From assembly GCA_030671565.1 (NCBI GenBank), contig DAOVIC010000038.1, positions 1 through 11,894 on the forward strand: a stretch of DNA of 11,894 bases, read 5' to 3'. This stretch comes from Anaerohalosphaeraceae bacterium. Lineage in GTDB: Bacteria > Planctomycetota > Phycisphaerae > Sedimentisphaerales > Anaerohalosphaeraceae. Below the pieces are notes generated by a model. It was not told the DNA's origin. It made no database searches and worked only from the letters and a program-made list of their open reading frames with translations. The translations under genes and the position numbers were made by a program. This document shows, one piece after another, positions 1 to 5,700 of the stretch (positions are counted from its first letter, which is position 1; each line of letters opens with the position of its first letter).

Positions 1-726
1 CTGGACGGAAACAACATACTACCGCTGCTAAACGGCGATCCCAGCGACCGCCTATGGAAAGAAAGGGTTCTCGTTACCGATTCGCAGCGAGTGTTGCACC
101 CCATCAAGTGGCGAAAGAGTGCCGTCATGAAAGATAAGCTGCGACTGATAAACGGTGAAGAACTTTACGATATAAAAACAGACCCAGGCCAGACCCGGGA
201 CATCTCAGCCAAGCATCCGGAAATAGTAAAAAATCTTCGCAAAGAGTACGACAAGTGGTGGAAAAGTGTCTCCGCACGTTTCGACGAGTACACCCGAACA
301 ATAGTCGGAACCGAACACCAAAACCCCGTGCCCCTCACCGCACACGATTGGCTTAACGACAGTGCCGAAAAATCCTGGAACCAGGGACACATCCAAAGCG
401 GCAGTATGGCTAACGGCCCATGGCTAATAGATGTCGCACGCGCTGGCAAATACAAAATGTCACTCCGCAGGTGGCCCAAAGAAGCAAATGCCTCCATTAC
501 CGGTAAGCCTGCAAATGATAAAAAATCAACCGCGATAAATGCAAACGTGGCAAGGCTGAAGATCGGTGACTTTGATATAAAAAAGAAACTCCGCAAAAAT
601 GCTAAAGTAGTAAACTTTGTCGTTGATTTGAAGGCAGGCCATAAAACCCTTCAAACATGGTTCATCGATGAGAGGACAAAAAAGTCACGCGGAGCATTTT
701 ACGTCTATGTAGAATACATGGGCTAG
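1..726 (+). CDS. Sulfatase (arylsulfatase family), C-terminal part; 5' end outside window
   Basis: The frame is open from base 1 to the TAG at 724-726, giving 241 residues with no start, so this is the 3' part of a longer gene. Sulfatases of this alkaline-phosphatase superfamily hydrolyse sulfate esters, often on algal polysaccharides, and are usually exported. The first 80 residues match the end of the catalytic domain: LDGNNILPLL, then LVTDSQR, then LRLINGEELYDIKTDPGQ followed by ISAKHPEIV and a WW pair, the usual closing block of these enzymes. The metal site and the formylglycine Cys/Ser motif would lie upstream and cannot be checked. About 150 further residues form an extra domain with GPWLIDVARAGKYKMSLRRW, which resembles the beta-rich C-terminal extension of many planctomycete sulfatases. 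The gene converges on bioF and its stop codon lies in the outer edge of a long palindrome. Family assignment is firm; substrate is unknown. Confidence 0.85.
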   Translation: MDGNNILPLLNGDPSDRLWKERVLVTDSQRVLHPIKWRKSAVMKDKLRLINGEELYDIKTDPGQTRDISAKHPEIVKNLRKEYDKWWKSVSARFDEYTRTIVGTEHQNPVPLTAHDWLNDSAEKSWNQGHIQSGSMANGPWLIDVARAGKYKMSLRRWPKEANASITGKPANDKKSTAINANVARLKIGDFDIKKKLRKNAKVVNFVVDLKAGHKTLQTWFIDERTKKSRGAFYVYVEYMG

Positions 727-887
727 TGCTTTGTCCCCTGTAAAATTCTGGATTCAGCGCCAGCTCAATTAGTCAGCCGCAAGGCCGGCGAAGCAGGCAA
801 TGTTGTAACATTGCCGATGGAGCCGAACGCAGCGGATGGCTGATTGCAGCAAGCTGATTCTGATTTTTATCAGGGACACAGTACTAG
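723..887. repeat. About 165-bp imperfect palindrome between two convergent stop codons
   Basis: The right half is close to the reverse complement of the left half along its whole length. The centre is a perfect hairpin, GGCAATGTT (796-804), GT, AACATTGCC (807-815). Outward, TCAGCCGCAAGGCCGGCGAAG (left) pairs imperfectly with CGAACGCAGCGGATGGCTGA (right). The outer ends CTAGTGCTTTGTCCCCTG (723-740) and CAGGGACACAGTACTAG (871-887) pair with few mismatches. Both edges are CTAG, which could be the last matching bases of the palindrome or a target-site duplication. It fills the gap between the sulfatase stop (724-726) and the bioF stop (888-890). It could act as a bidirectional terminator for both genes, or be a non-autonomous, MITE-like or REP-like element that landed between them. 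No open reading frame or transposase is inside. The structure is directly visible; its nature is inferred. Confidence 0.8.
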
Positions 888-2051
888 CTAACCGCGTATT
901 TCTTTCAGGGCCTCAACCAGCCCATCCAGCTGCGTTTTCGTGTGGTCGCACTGAACAGATATCCTAAGTCTCGCCGAACCTTTCGCAACGGTAGGGGGGC
1001 GTATCGCCGGAACAAAAAAGCCCCGATCGTAAAGTTGCGATGCAATATCCACAGCTTCCTGCGAATCCCCAATAAGCACCGGAATGATATGGCTCGTTGA
1101 GTTGCCGATATCAAACCCTGCGTCTTTAAGACCACCTCTAAGGTATTCCGCATTTTCAGCAAGCTGCTCCCTCCGCTTGGGCTCTCCCTTAACGATCTCA
1201 AGTGCCTTTTCAATCCCCGCACAAATCGCCGCAACCGGTGCGGTCGTATATATAAAAGCTCGCCCCCTGTTTACCAGGTAATCGGTCACGACCTTTTCGC
1301 CTGCAATTACAGCACCCTGACCTCCAAACGCTTTACCAAGCGGAGCAACGATAATATCAATTTCATCAAGCACTCCCAACTCTTCTCCAAGCCCGGCCCC
1401 ACTTGGGCCAAGACATCCTGCCGAATGAGCTTCGTCAACTATCAGCACCGCACCGTACCGCTTTTTAAGTTCCACCAAACCGGCAAGATCGGCCCTGTCC
1501 CCATCCATCGAAAAAACACTTTCGGTAACGATAAATTTTGTATTGTATCGACTGTCCGCCAGATACTTTTCCACTTTGGCCATTTCACCTCGACGATAAG
1601 TCCGAAAATCAGCCTCCGAAGCCATCGCCGCATCAATGATCGATGCATGGTCAAGTTTATCGATAAGTATCAGGTCACCTTTTTGAGGTATCGTTCTCAA
1701 AAGAGCCTCATTGGCAACCCACCCGGAACCAAAATACAGAGCAGATTCTTTCCCGAAAAATTCCGAGAATGCTTTTTCTACTCGCGTATGCGGCCCCATA
1801 GTTCCGCTTATAAGGCGTGAAGCTCCCGCACCAAAACCAAATTCCTCGATAGCATCGATCGCCGCTTTCTTAATTGCCCGATGCCCGGCAAGGTTAAGAT
1901 AGTTATTACTGCAAAAAAGAACCATCTCTCCATCAGAATCGCTGATTTCAACTCCGGGACCCTGTCCGGACGTTACAGTTCGAACACTTCGATACAACGA
2001 ATCGGCCTTCAATTTAGAAAGATGGTCTTTTAATGAAGCAAATTTATCCAT
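888..2051 (-). CDS. bioF: 8-amino-7-oxononanoate synthase-like enzyme (alpha-oxoamine synthase, BioF type)
   Basis: This is a PLP-dependent class II aminotransferase-fold enzyme of the alpha-oxoamine synthase family. BioF condenses pimeloyl-ACP or pimeloyl-CoA with alanine in the first committed step of biotin synthesis in the cytoplasm. From the ATG at 2051 it has 387 residues, close to the usual 380-400. Visible motifs are SNNYLNLAGH near the N-terminus, the glycine-rich FGAGASRLISGT (about 72-83), DKLDHASIIDA (131-141), TESVFSMDGD (176-185), VDEAHSAGCLG (205-215), APLGKAFGG with the PLP lysine K240, and a C-terminal RPPTV...RLRIS block. An in-frame TTG at 2075 would add eight residues. ATG is preferred because TTG would leave only about ten bases after the perfect TATAAT at 2098-2093, but neither start has a good Shine-Dalgarno. 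No other biotin gene is nearby, so glycine C-acetyltransferase (Kbl) remains an alternative. Confidence 0.78.
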   Translation of the reverse strand: MDKFASLKDHLSKLKADSLYRSVRTVTSGQGPGVEISDSDGEMVLFCSNNYLNLAGHRAIKKAAIDAIEEFGFGAGASRLISGTMGPHTRVEKAFSEFFGKESALYFGSGWVANEALLRTIPQKGDLILIDKLDHASIIDAAMASEADFRTYRRGEMAKVEKYLADSRYNTKFIVTESVFSMDGDRADLAGLVELKKRYGAVLIVDEAHSAGCLGPSGAGLGEELGVLDEIDIIVAPLGKAFGGQGAVIAGEKVVTDYLVNRGRAFIYTTAPVAAICAGIEKALEIVKGEPKRREQLAENAEYLRGGLKDAGFDIGNSTSHIIPVLIGDSQEAVDIASQLYDRGFFVPAIRPPTVAKGSARLRISVQCDHTKTQLDGLVEALKEIRG

Positions 2052-2067
2052 TTTATTAATTTTCTGT

Positions 2068-2097
2068 TTGAACAATATGCGTATTTGACGATATTAT
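2068..2097 (+). promoter_or_regulatory. Putative sigma70-type promoter of the rhomboid gene
   Basis: A -35-like TTGAAC (2068-2073) is separated by 18 bases from a -10-like TATTAT (2092-2097), which leaves a leader of about 40 bases before the ATG at 2142. A perfect TATAAT for bioF lies on the other strand at 2098-2093, so the two -10 elements overlap and the divergent genes may compete for polymerase. No good -35 is seen for the bioF side. This is a consensus match only. Confidence 0.35.
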
Positions 2098-2141
2098 ACA
2101 GTATTGCATCGTAAGTTGTAGTTCAATATCAAGGGTTATTT

Positions 2142-2996
2142 ATGGGTATTTACGACAGAGATTATAACAAGGATCCAAACGCAGGCGGCCGTATGAGAGG
2201 AATGGGCCGCGGCGGAGCACGCATTGTACTGCCGCCACTGACACCAGTTGTAAAATGGCTGCTGATCACAAATGTCGCGATCTTTATCATAGGCAAACTT
2301 TTTGATCCGACCGAAAAATTGTTATTCCCCTTTTTTTCCGTCTCGACTATAACACCGGGCCAATCTCTACAGCTATGGCGTATCATCAGCTATCAGTTTC
2401 TCCATGCTGGTATCGGCCACATATTCCGTAATATGCTGTTTCTCTATTTCTTCGGACCGATGCTGGAACAGCTATGGGGCAGCAAACGTTTTTTATGGTT
2501 TTATCTAGTATGCGGGGCGATGGGAGGCATTTTTTATCCGCTTCTGGTCTTTTTCAATGTTCTCGGACCGGGATATTTGATCGGTGCCTCAGGTGCAATT
2601 TTCGGAATACTCGCAGCCGGTGGGATTCTCTTTTCGCGAATGCGTGTCTTCATTATGGGCATCGTCCCAATACCCCTTGGTGTGCTGGCTGGAATCTTTG
2701 CTCTTATCAGTATTTTGACACTTCTTAATGTTCAGGGAGCAAATCGTGGCGGTGAGGCCGCCCATATTGCAGGAATGGCCGCAGGTGCTGTATATGTCTT
2801 ATGGCCGCAGGTGGCCAGACGGATGCGGCACAAACAAAATCAGGGCCGGTGGGAAAAGAAGATCGTGGAACAGCGGGATTTTCAGCGGGAGGTTGACCGT
2901 ATCCTCACAAAGGTTCACAACTCAGGAGTAGCAAGTCTGACCAGAAATGAAAAAAAGATCCTGCAGGAAGCAACTGAAAGAGAACAGCAAAGTTAA
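2142..2996 (+). CDS. Rhomboid-family intramembrane serine protease with C-terminal cytosolic tail
   Basis: Rhomboids cleave single-pass membrane proteins within or next to the membrane. The 284-residue protein has a glycine- and arginine-rich N-terminal stretch (1-30), then about six hydrophobic segments between residues 37 and 222. Family marks are the loop W79-R-I-I-S-Y-Q-F with H88, H93 and N97 (HxxxxHxxxNM), the catalytic serine S150 in GASGAIFG, and the catalytic histidine H208 in AAHIAGM. The serine/histidine dyad is intact, so it should be active. Residues 245-281 (DFQREVDRIL, then SLTRNEKKIL) look like the small helical tail (DUF6576 type) found behind some bacterial rhomboids; that name is from memory. 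The ATG is preceded by AAGGG seven bases upstream. The gene diverges from bioF and converges on the 3030-3683 gene. Its substrate is unknown; the membrane protein of the nearby ECF operon is a speculative candidate. Confidence 0.88.
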   Translation: MGIYDRDYNKDPNAGGRMRGMGRGGARIVLPPLTPVVKWLLITNVAIFIIGKLFDPTEKLLFPFFSVSTITPGQSLQLWRIISYQFLHAGIGHIFRNMLFLYFFGPMLEQLWGSKRFLWFYLVCGAMGGIFYPLLVFFNVLGPGYLIGASGAIFGILAAGGILFSRMRVFIMGIVPIPLGVLAGIFALISILTLLNVQGANRGGEAAHIAGMAAGAVYVLWPQVARRMRHKQNQGRWEKKIVEQRDFQREVDRILTKVHNSGVASLTRNEKKILQEATEREQQS

Positions 2997-3019
2997 TTAT
3001 TATGGGTAGCTCTAATAAT
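2996..3019. terminator. Weak A/T hairpin between convergent genes
   Basis: ATTATTA (2996-3002) and TAATAAT (3013-3019) form a 7-bp stem with a ten-base loop, in the 33-base gap between the rhomboid stop and the end of the convergent minus-strand operon. The stem is entirely A/T and there is no long T run, so a role as a bidirectional terminator is only possible. Confidence 0.22.
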
Positions 3020-3029
3020 CGCTGACCGC

Positions 3030-3683
3030 TTACCAGTCGATCTTCTCTTTATTTTCAAGCAAATTAGTCATACGTTTTGCGATCTCTTCGTCTTTTTTGG
3101 CTTCCAGCTTTTTAAACTCTTCCCGCTTCTTAACAAGAAGTGTTCTCATGCGTTCGATTCGCCTCTGAAGTTCCTCGTATCTCAACTGCTTGATCTTGAT
3201 TCCCAGGTCAAATCGTTGCGATACGATATCTTTTAGCTTCTCAATACTCTCAGCCTTCTGCTTTTCATTCTTAGCATTAGCGATATTACGAAGTTCTTTG
3301 TCCCGCGACGCAATAAGCTTTATGTCCTTGGTAAGTTCACTTCCAAGTTCGGGATTTTTTTTCGTAGTTTCAATAAGCCCTTTGAACTTCCTCCATTTCC
3401 TTGCGATATTCTCTTTATATACCTCAGATTCTTCGGCTTTCAGCTTCTCAAGTCTTTCGGCGTCCTTTGGAAAATTAAGCTTTAGCCATTCAAGAAGATC
3501 CTTTTCTTCTTCTTGTTGTTTCATGTCACGCTCAGCCTTTTTAGAAACTGATTTTTCGCTCTTTTTTACTACAGCCTTGTCATCCTTAGGCTTCTCCGCA
3601 TTTTTAGCAAGAGCAAAACCTGCAAGGCACAAACCTGCAAAACAGACCAATAGATAAGTTCGTACGTGTGAAAAGACCATCAT
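3030..3683 (-). CDS. Exported lysine-rich helical protein, third gene of an ECF sigma operon
   Basis: This protein of 217 residues is not assigned to a family with certainty. Residues 1-26 form a signal peptide: a short charged start, the hydrophobic stretch TYLLVCFAGLCLAGFALA, and an A-x-A cleavage site before KNAEK. Residues 27-55 are very rich in lysine. The rest, to 217, is almost all predicted charged helix, with blocks such as FPKDAERLEKL, DIVSQRFDLGIKIKQLRYEE and RTLLVKKREEFKKLEAKKDE, and ends in a tryptophan. The pattern recalls Spy/CpxP-like periplasmic helical proteins that often accompany ECF sigma factors; this is an inference from style, not a motif. Its ATG is one base after the upstream stop, and its Shine-Dalgarno GGAGAGG lies inside the end of that gene, so translation is probably coupled. 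A second ATG follows directly. It may be the sensor or ligand of the system. Confidence 0.7.
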   Translation of the reverse strand: MMVFSHVRTYLLVCFAGLCLAGFALAKNAEKPKDDKAVVKKSEKSVSKKAERDMKQQEEEKDLLEWLKLNFPKDAERLEKLKAEESEVYKENIARKWRKFKGLIETTKKNPELGSELTKDIKLIASRDKELRNIANAKNEKQKAESIEKLKDIVSQRFDLGIKIKQLRYEELQRRIERMRTLLVKKREEFKKLEAKKDEEIAKRMTNLLENKEKIDW

Positions 3684-3684
3684 G

Positions 3685-4194
3685 CTATAATCCTCTCCAT
3701 AAAGAACTGCTAACTTCTAATATTTCCATTTCGATCTCGTCCATATCCAACTCAGGGTCGCTGAAACTCTCATCGAGACTTACAGAAAGTATGCTGCTTT
3801 CGATCTCATCGACCTCATCGGCAAGCATGGCAAGTTGCAGGTCACCGCCGAAGAAATCCGCAGTATCGATATCTTCGATCGCGATCTCGCTTCCTGCATA
3901 AGGCGTTTCCTGGTAAGTCATGAATCTTACACCAAGCCCGGTGATTATCAGCAGCAGCGCCGCTGCGACTACACTTCTATATGCCGAAACACGCCTGTGA
4001 ACACGTTTGCGATTGGCTAAAGCAGCAAGAACATTGCTCTTGATCTCCTCTACCACCGCCGCATCAGGTTCGGGCGAAGGGTGCGAATTAAGAATTTCGT
4101 CACCGAGACGTATATCTTCCTTAACCGCCTCAGCCGCTTCTTCGCCATAAAGGCTCTTAAGTAAACTGTCCAGGTTTTCCCTTTGTTCGTCCAT
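3685..4194 (-). CDS. Single-pass membrane protein, probable anti-sigma factor of the adjacent ECF sigma
   Basis: The 169-residue protein has a cytoplasmic N-terminal part (1-71), a basic patch NRKRVHRRVSAYR (61-73), one membrane helix (about 74-91, VVAAALLLIITGLGV) and an acidic tail (93-169). The positive-inside rule puts the N-terminus in the cytoplasm, where an anti-sigma domain would hold the sigma factor. Position directly downstream of an ECF sigma gene and this topology support the role. The zinc-binding H-x3-C-x2-C motif of many anti-sigma domains is absent, so it is not a ZAS-type protein. The tail carries about 22 Asp/Glu and a single basic residue, the opposite of the lysine-rich protein encoded next. 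A clear Shine-Dalgarno GGGAG lies seven bases before the ATG, after a 105-base gap from the sigma gene. Function is inferred from context only. Confidence 0.68.
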   Translation of the reverse strand: MDEQRENLDSLLKSLYGEEAAEAVKEDIRLGDEILNSHPSPEPDAAVVEEIKSNVLAALANRKRVHRRVSAYRSVVAAALLLIITGLGVRFMTYQETPYAGSEIAIEDIDTADFFGGDLQLAMLADEVDEIESSILSVSLDESFSDPELDMDEIEMEILEVSSSLWRGL

Positions 4195-4299
4195 TTATCT
4201 ACTCCCAACTTTCTACAATCTATTTTCCAGTCGTAAGCAACCTGCTCTACTGTCTATTCTCATCCAAAAGCACCATCGTGGCCGAAAGTGCCTGTTTTA

Positions 4300-4851
4300 C
4301 TAAAAATTCTTCTTATCTTCTTCCATTATTTTTCTAAGTTTTTTAAGTCCGCGATGGACTTTTGAAAGCGTCGTACCAATAGGTTCCGATCGTGCCTCAG
4401 CCATTTCGCGAAAACTCAACTGAGAATAAAATCGCATCATCAAAATCTCTGCCGTATCCGCGTCAAGCCTGGCCATATAAGTTTGAATTTCATCTCTCAA
4501 GTCGGTACTCTCATCAGTTTCAAATCGCTGGTATCGCAGCGTAGCTGTCTTTCCCTCCAGCAACTTTTTCTGGCGAAACTGAAACCTCAACTGGTCGTAA
4601 AATATATTCGAAGCAACCGTATAAAGCCACTTTTTAAACGACCCGCCTTTATAAGATCCGATCCTTTTAACTAGTTTTACAAAGAGCTCGCTTAGCAGAT
4701 CATTACTGACATCGGCATTTCCGCAAAGACGGTAGAAATACCCATAAAGGCTTTTACCGAACAGATCGATAAGCTCGCTAAACGCCTCACCATCACCTTC
4801 CTGACAGCGTATTACGATCTTATCTAAATTGTCGTTGTCCTTATCGGCCAT
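4300..4851 (-). CDS. ECF-type RNA polymerase sigma factor
   Basis: This is a 183-residue sigma factor with only regions 2 and 4, the ECF layout, which directs RNA polymerase to a specific regulon. Region 2 spans about 10-95: FSELIDLFGKSLYGYFYRLC, then DLLSELFVKLVKRIGSYKGG, then FKKWLYTVASNIFYDQLR, where the last block is the typical promoter-melting and -10 recognition segment. Region 4 spans about 120-176: LDADTAEILMMRFYSQLSFREMAEA, then GTTLSKVHRGLKKLRKIM, a helix-turn-helix for the -35 element. There is no extra C-terminal domain. It is the first gene of a three-gene minus-strand operon with a putative anti-sigma factor and an exported protein, so it is probably released by an envelope signal. 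The ATG lacks a clear Shine-Dalgarno. No obvious autoregulated ECF promoter (AAC...CGT pattern with 15-17 spacing) was found upstream. Confidence 0.93.
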   Translation of the reverse strand: MADKDNDNLDKIVIRCQEGDGEAFSELIDLFGKSLYGYFYRLCGNADVSNDLLSELFVKLVKRIGSYKGGSFKKWLYTVASNIFYDQLRFQFRQKKLLEGKTATLRYQRFETDESTDLRDEIQTYMARLDADTAEILMMRFYSQLSFREMAEARSEPIGTTLSKVHRGLKKLRKIMEEDKKNF

Positions 4852-5082
4852 GCTAAACCAGAAACCAATACTACTGACGAATTATTACGTTCTTTTATTG
4901 CAAAATCACGGAAAAATCAATTTATAGGCAAAAGAGCACTCTGATTAACCATTGCGTGTAGCCACAAGCGACCGACAAACACTTTTTTGCCACAGGTGAG
5001 CAGTTTTTTCAGAACAATCCAAAATAAACCCTCCTGGTCCCGCAAAAACGTCTTAAAATAGCAATAAGTCGGTGGAAATTAA

Positions 5083-5101
5083 GTAAAACATGGAGTTTTA
5101 C
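5083..5101 (-). terminator. Weak hairpin downstream of the small CxxC gene
   Basis: GTAAAAC (5083-5089) and GTTTTAC (5095-5101) form a 7-bp stem with a five-base loop, 27 bases past the stop of the minus-strand 5128-5415 gene. On the minus strand it is followed by TTAATTT rather than a full T run. It may end that transcript before the ECF operon, but the stem is short and A/T-rich. Confidence 0.28.
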
Positions 5102-5127
5102 GCAGGTTTTCAGAAGCAAATATCCGG

Positions 5128-5415
5128 TTATAGCGGACCCAACCCATCGTCATCATCGTCGGATCTCCATTTCTCGCCCTCATCCATGTCTTCAAGTTCA
5201 CGCTGAACATAACGCAGCAGTTTATCCTGAACGGGGGCAAGTTTTTGTTGCGATGCCATTATACTCTGGTAACTTGCGATCAGTATATCAAGTCTAAATA
5301 GCTGCAGCTTGGCAAGACATTCCGGCTCCTTAATGTTGGCACAGGGATCACATTTCAACATTTTTTTGCCATCAGAGGTCATCTCGAAGAATTCACATTC
5401 ACTACACTGGATCAT
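5128..5415 (-). CDS. Small protein with paired CxxC motifs and an aspartate-rich tail
   Basis: This is a 95-residue hypothetical protein that I do not recognise. The N-terminal third has two CxxC pairs, C4-SE-C7 and C22-DP-C25, plus C33, which suggests a small zinc-ribbon-like metal site. The middle (34-72) is predicted helix without any clear membrane segment. The end is acidic, with ELEDMDEGE and then five aspartates in a row (86-90) before GLGPL. No signal peptide is seen, so it should be cytoplasmic. A GGGGA box four bases before the ATG serves as a rather close Shine-Dalgarno. It stands alone, with 276 bases to the ECF operon downstream, and diverges from the 26-residue basic protein gene. 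Whether the very acidic tail and the very basic neighbour interact is speculation. The coding call rests on the clean start, the cysteine pattern and the lack of an alternative frame. Confidence 0.72.
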   Translation of the reverse strand: MIQCSECEFFEMTSDGKKMLKCDPCANIKEPECLAKLQLFRLDILIASYQSIMASQQKLAPVQDKLLRYVQRELEDMDEGEKWRSDDDDDGLGPL

Positions 5416-5453
5416 CGCATCCCCAAATACTGGAAAAAACTGTAATTAACTTC

Positions 5454-5483
5454 TTGCTTTTTTGCTATGATAGCATATATTAT
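5454..5483 (+). promoter_or_regulatory. Putative sigma70-type promoter of the 26-residue basic protein gene
   Basis: TTGCTT (5454-5459) and TATTAT (5478-5483) are 18 bases apart. The -10 hexamer is the same as that proposed for the rhomboid gene. The leader would be about 48 bases before the ATG at 5539. The palindrome TGCTATGATAGCA (5463-5475) fills most of the spacer and may bind a regulator. Confidence 0.4.
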
Positions 5484-5495
5484 TCCAAATCTAAA
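5467..5495 (-). promoter_or_regulatory. Putative promoter of the small CxxC gene, overlapping a 13-bp palindrome
   Basis: On the minus strand a -35-like TTTAGA (5495-5490) and a -10-like TATCAT (5472-5467) are 17 bases apart, giving a leader of about 45 bases before the ATG at 5415. The -10 lies inside the perfect palindrome TGCTATGATAGCA (5463-5475), which also sits in the spacer of the opposing promoter. The palindrome is a candidate operator for both divergent genes. Consensus match only. Confidence 0.3.
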
Positions 5496-5538
5496 GAGTT
5501 TTAGCGGAAAATTGTAGTAATTCAATATCGGAGATTTT

Positions 5539-5619
5539 ATGAGTAAGCCGAGACGCAGACGTAAGGTTGGCAGTAAAAAAAGACGTGCCCGCTGGAAAGT
5601 TCGCCATAAGATTAGCTAA
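5539..5619 (+). CDS. 26-residue, very basic microprotein (possible ribosome- or nucleic-acid-associated)
   Basis: ATG at 5539 and TAA at 5617-5619 enclose 26 codons, below common length cutoffs. Fourteen residues are Arg or Lys plus one His: MSKPRRRRKVG, then SKKRRARWKVRHKIS, with no acidic residue. The start has a good Shine-Dalgarno, GGAGA, four bases upstream. The gene has its own promoter-like sequence (5454-5483) and a strong intrinsic terminator (5658-5693), so it is a complete short transcription unit of about 200 bases. The composition resembles tiny ribosomal proteins such as bTHX, bS22 or bL37, but I do not see the defining motif of any of them, so no name is given. The alternative is a small RNA in which the frame is a coincidence; the Shine-Dalgarno placement and the charge bias argue against that. 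Confidence 0.68.
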   Translation: MSKPRRRRKVGSKKRRARWKVRHKIS

Positions 5620-5642
5620 TGGACGTGTTGCACAGCAGTTAT

Positions 5643-5671
5643 TTGACATAGTTTTTTAACCATGCGTTTAG
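5643..5671 (+). promoter_or_regulatory. Possible promoter of the RACo-like gene inside the preceding terminator
   Basis: A perfect -35 consensus TTGACA (5643-5648) lies just before the terminator. The position 17-18 bases downstream, GTTTAG or TTTAGG (5666-5672), is a poor -10 and falls in the terminator loop. If used, the start site would be near 5678 with a leader of about 20 bases. The downstream gene needs a promoter because the terminator isolates it, but the -10 match is weak. Confidence 0.25.
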
Positions 5672-5693
5672 GCATATTCGCATGGTTTTTTTT
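5658..5693 (+). terminator. Strong Rho-independent terminator
   Basis: AACCATGCG (5658-5666) and CGCATGGTT (5679-5687) form a perfect 9-bp stem with a 12-base loop, followed by a T run that ends at 5693. It lies 38 bases after the stop of the 26-residue protein gene and eight bases before the ATG of the RACo-like gene, so it separates the two transcription units. Confidence 0.85.
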
Positions 5694-5700
5694 CGTGGAT

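Noticed and set aside
165..596. 143-codon minus-strand frame inside the sulfatase gene
   Set aside because: It lies antisense to a clearly recognisable sulfatase domain and shows no family motif; it is a shadow frame.
1425..1820. 131-codon plus-strand frame within bioF
   Set aside because: It overlaps the core PLP-enzyme motifs on the opposite strand and has no recognisable product.
3190..3657. 155-codon serine- and phenylalanine-rich plus-strand frame
   Set aside because: It is the antisense image of a Lys/Glu-rich helical gene, which naturally gives long Ser/Phe-rich frames.
5091..5206. Ser-rich plus-strand frame starting in the ATGG of the 5083-5101 hairpin
   Set aside because: It is mostly antisense to the CxxC gene, and the serine run is just the image of the Asp codons.
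5662..5700. Upstream ATG extending the RACo-like protein by 13 residues
   Set aside because: These codons are the terminator hairpin and its T run, and family members start near the ferredoxin domain, so ATG 5701 was chosen.
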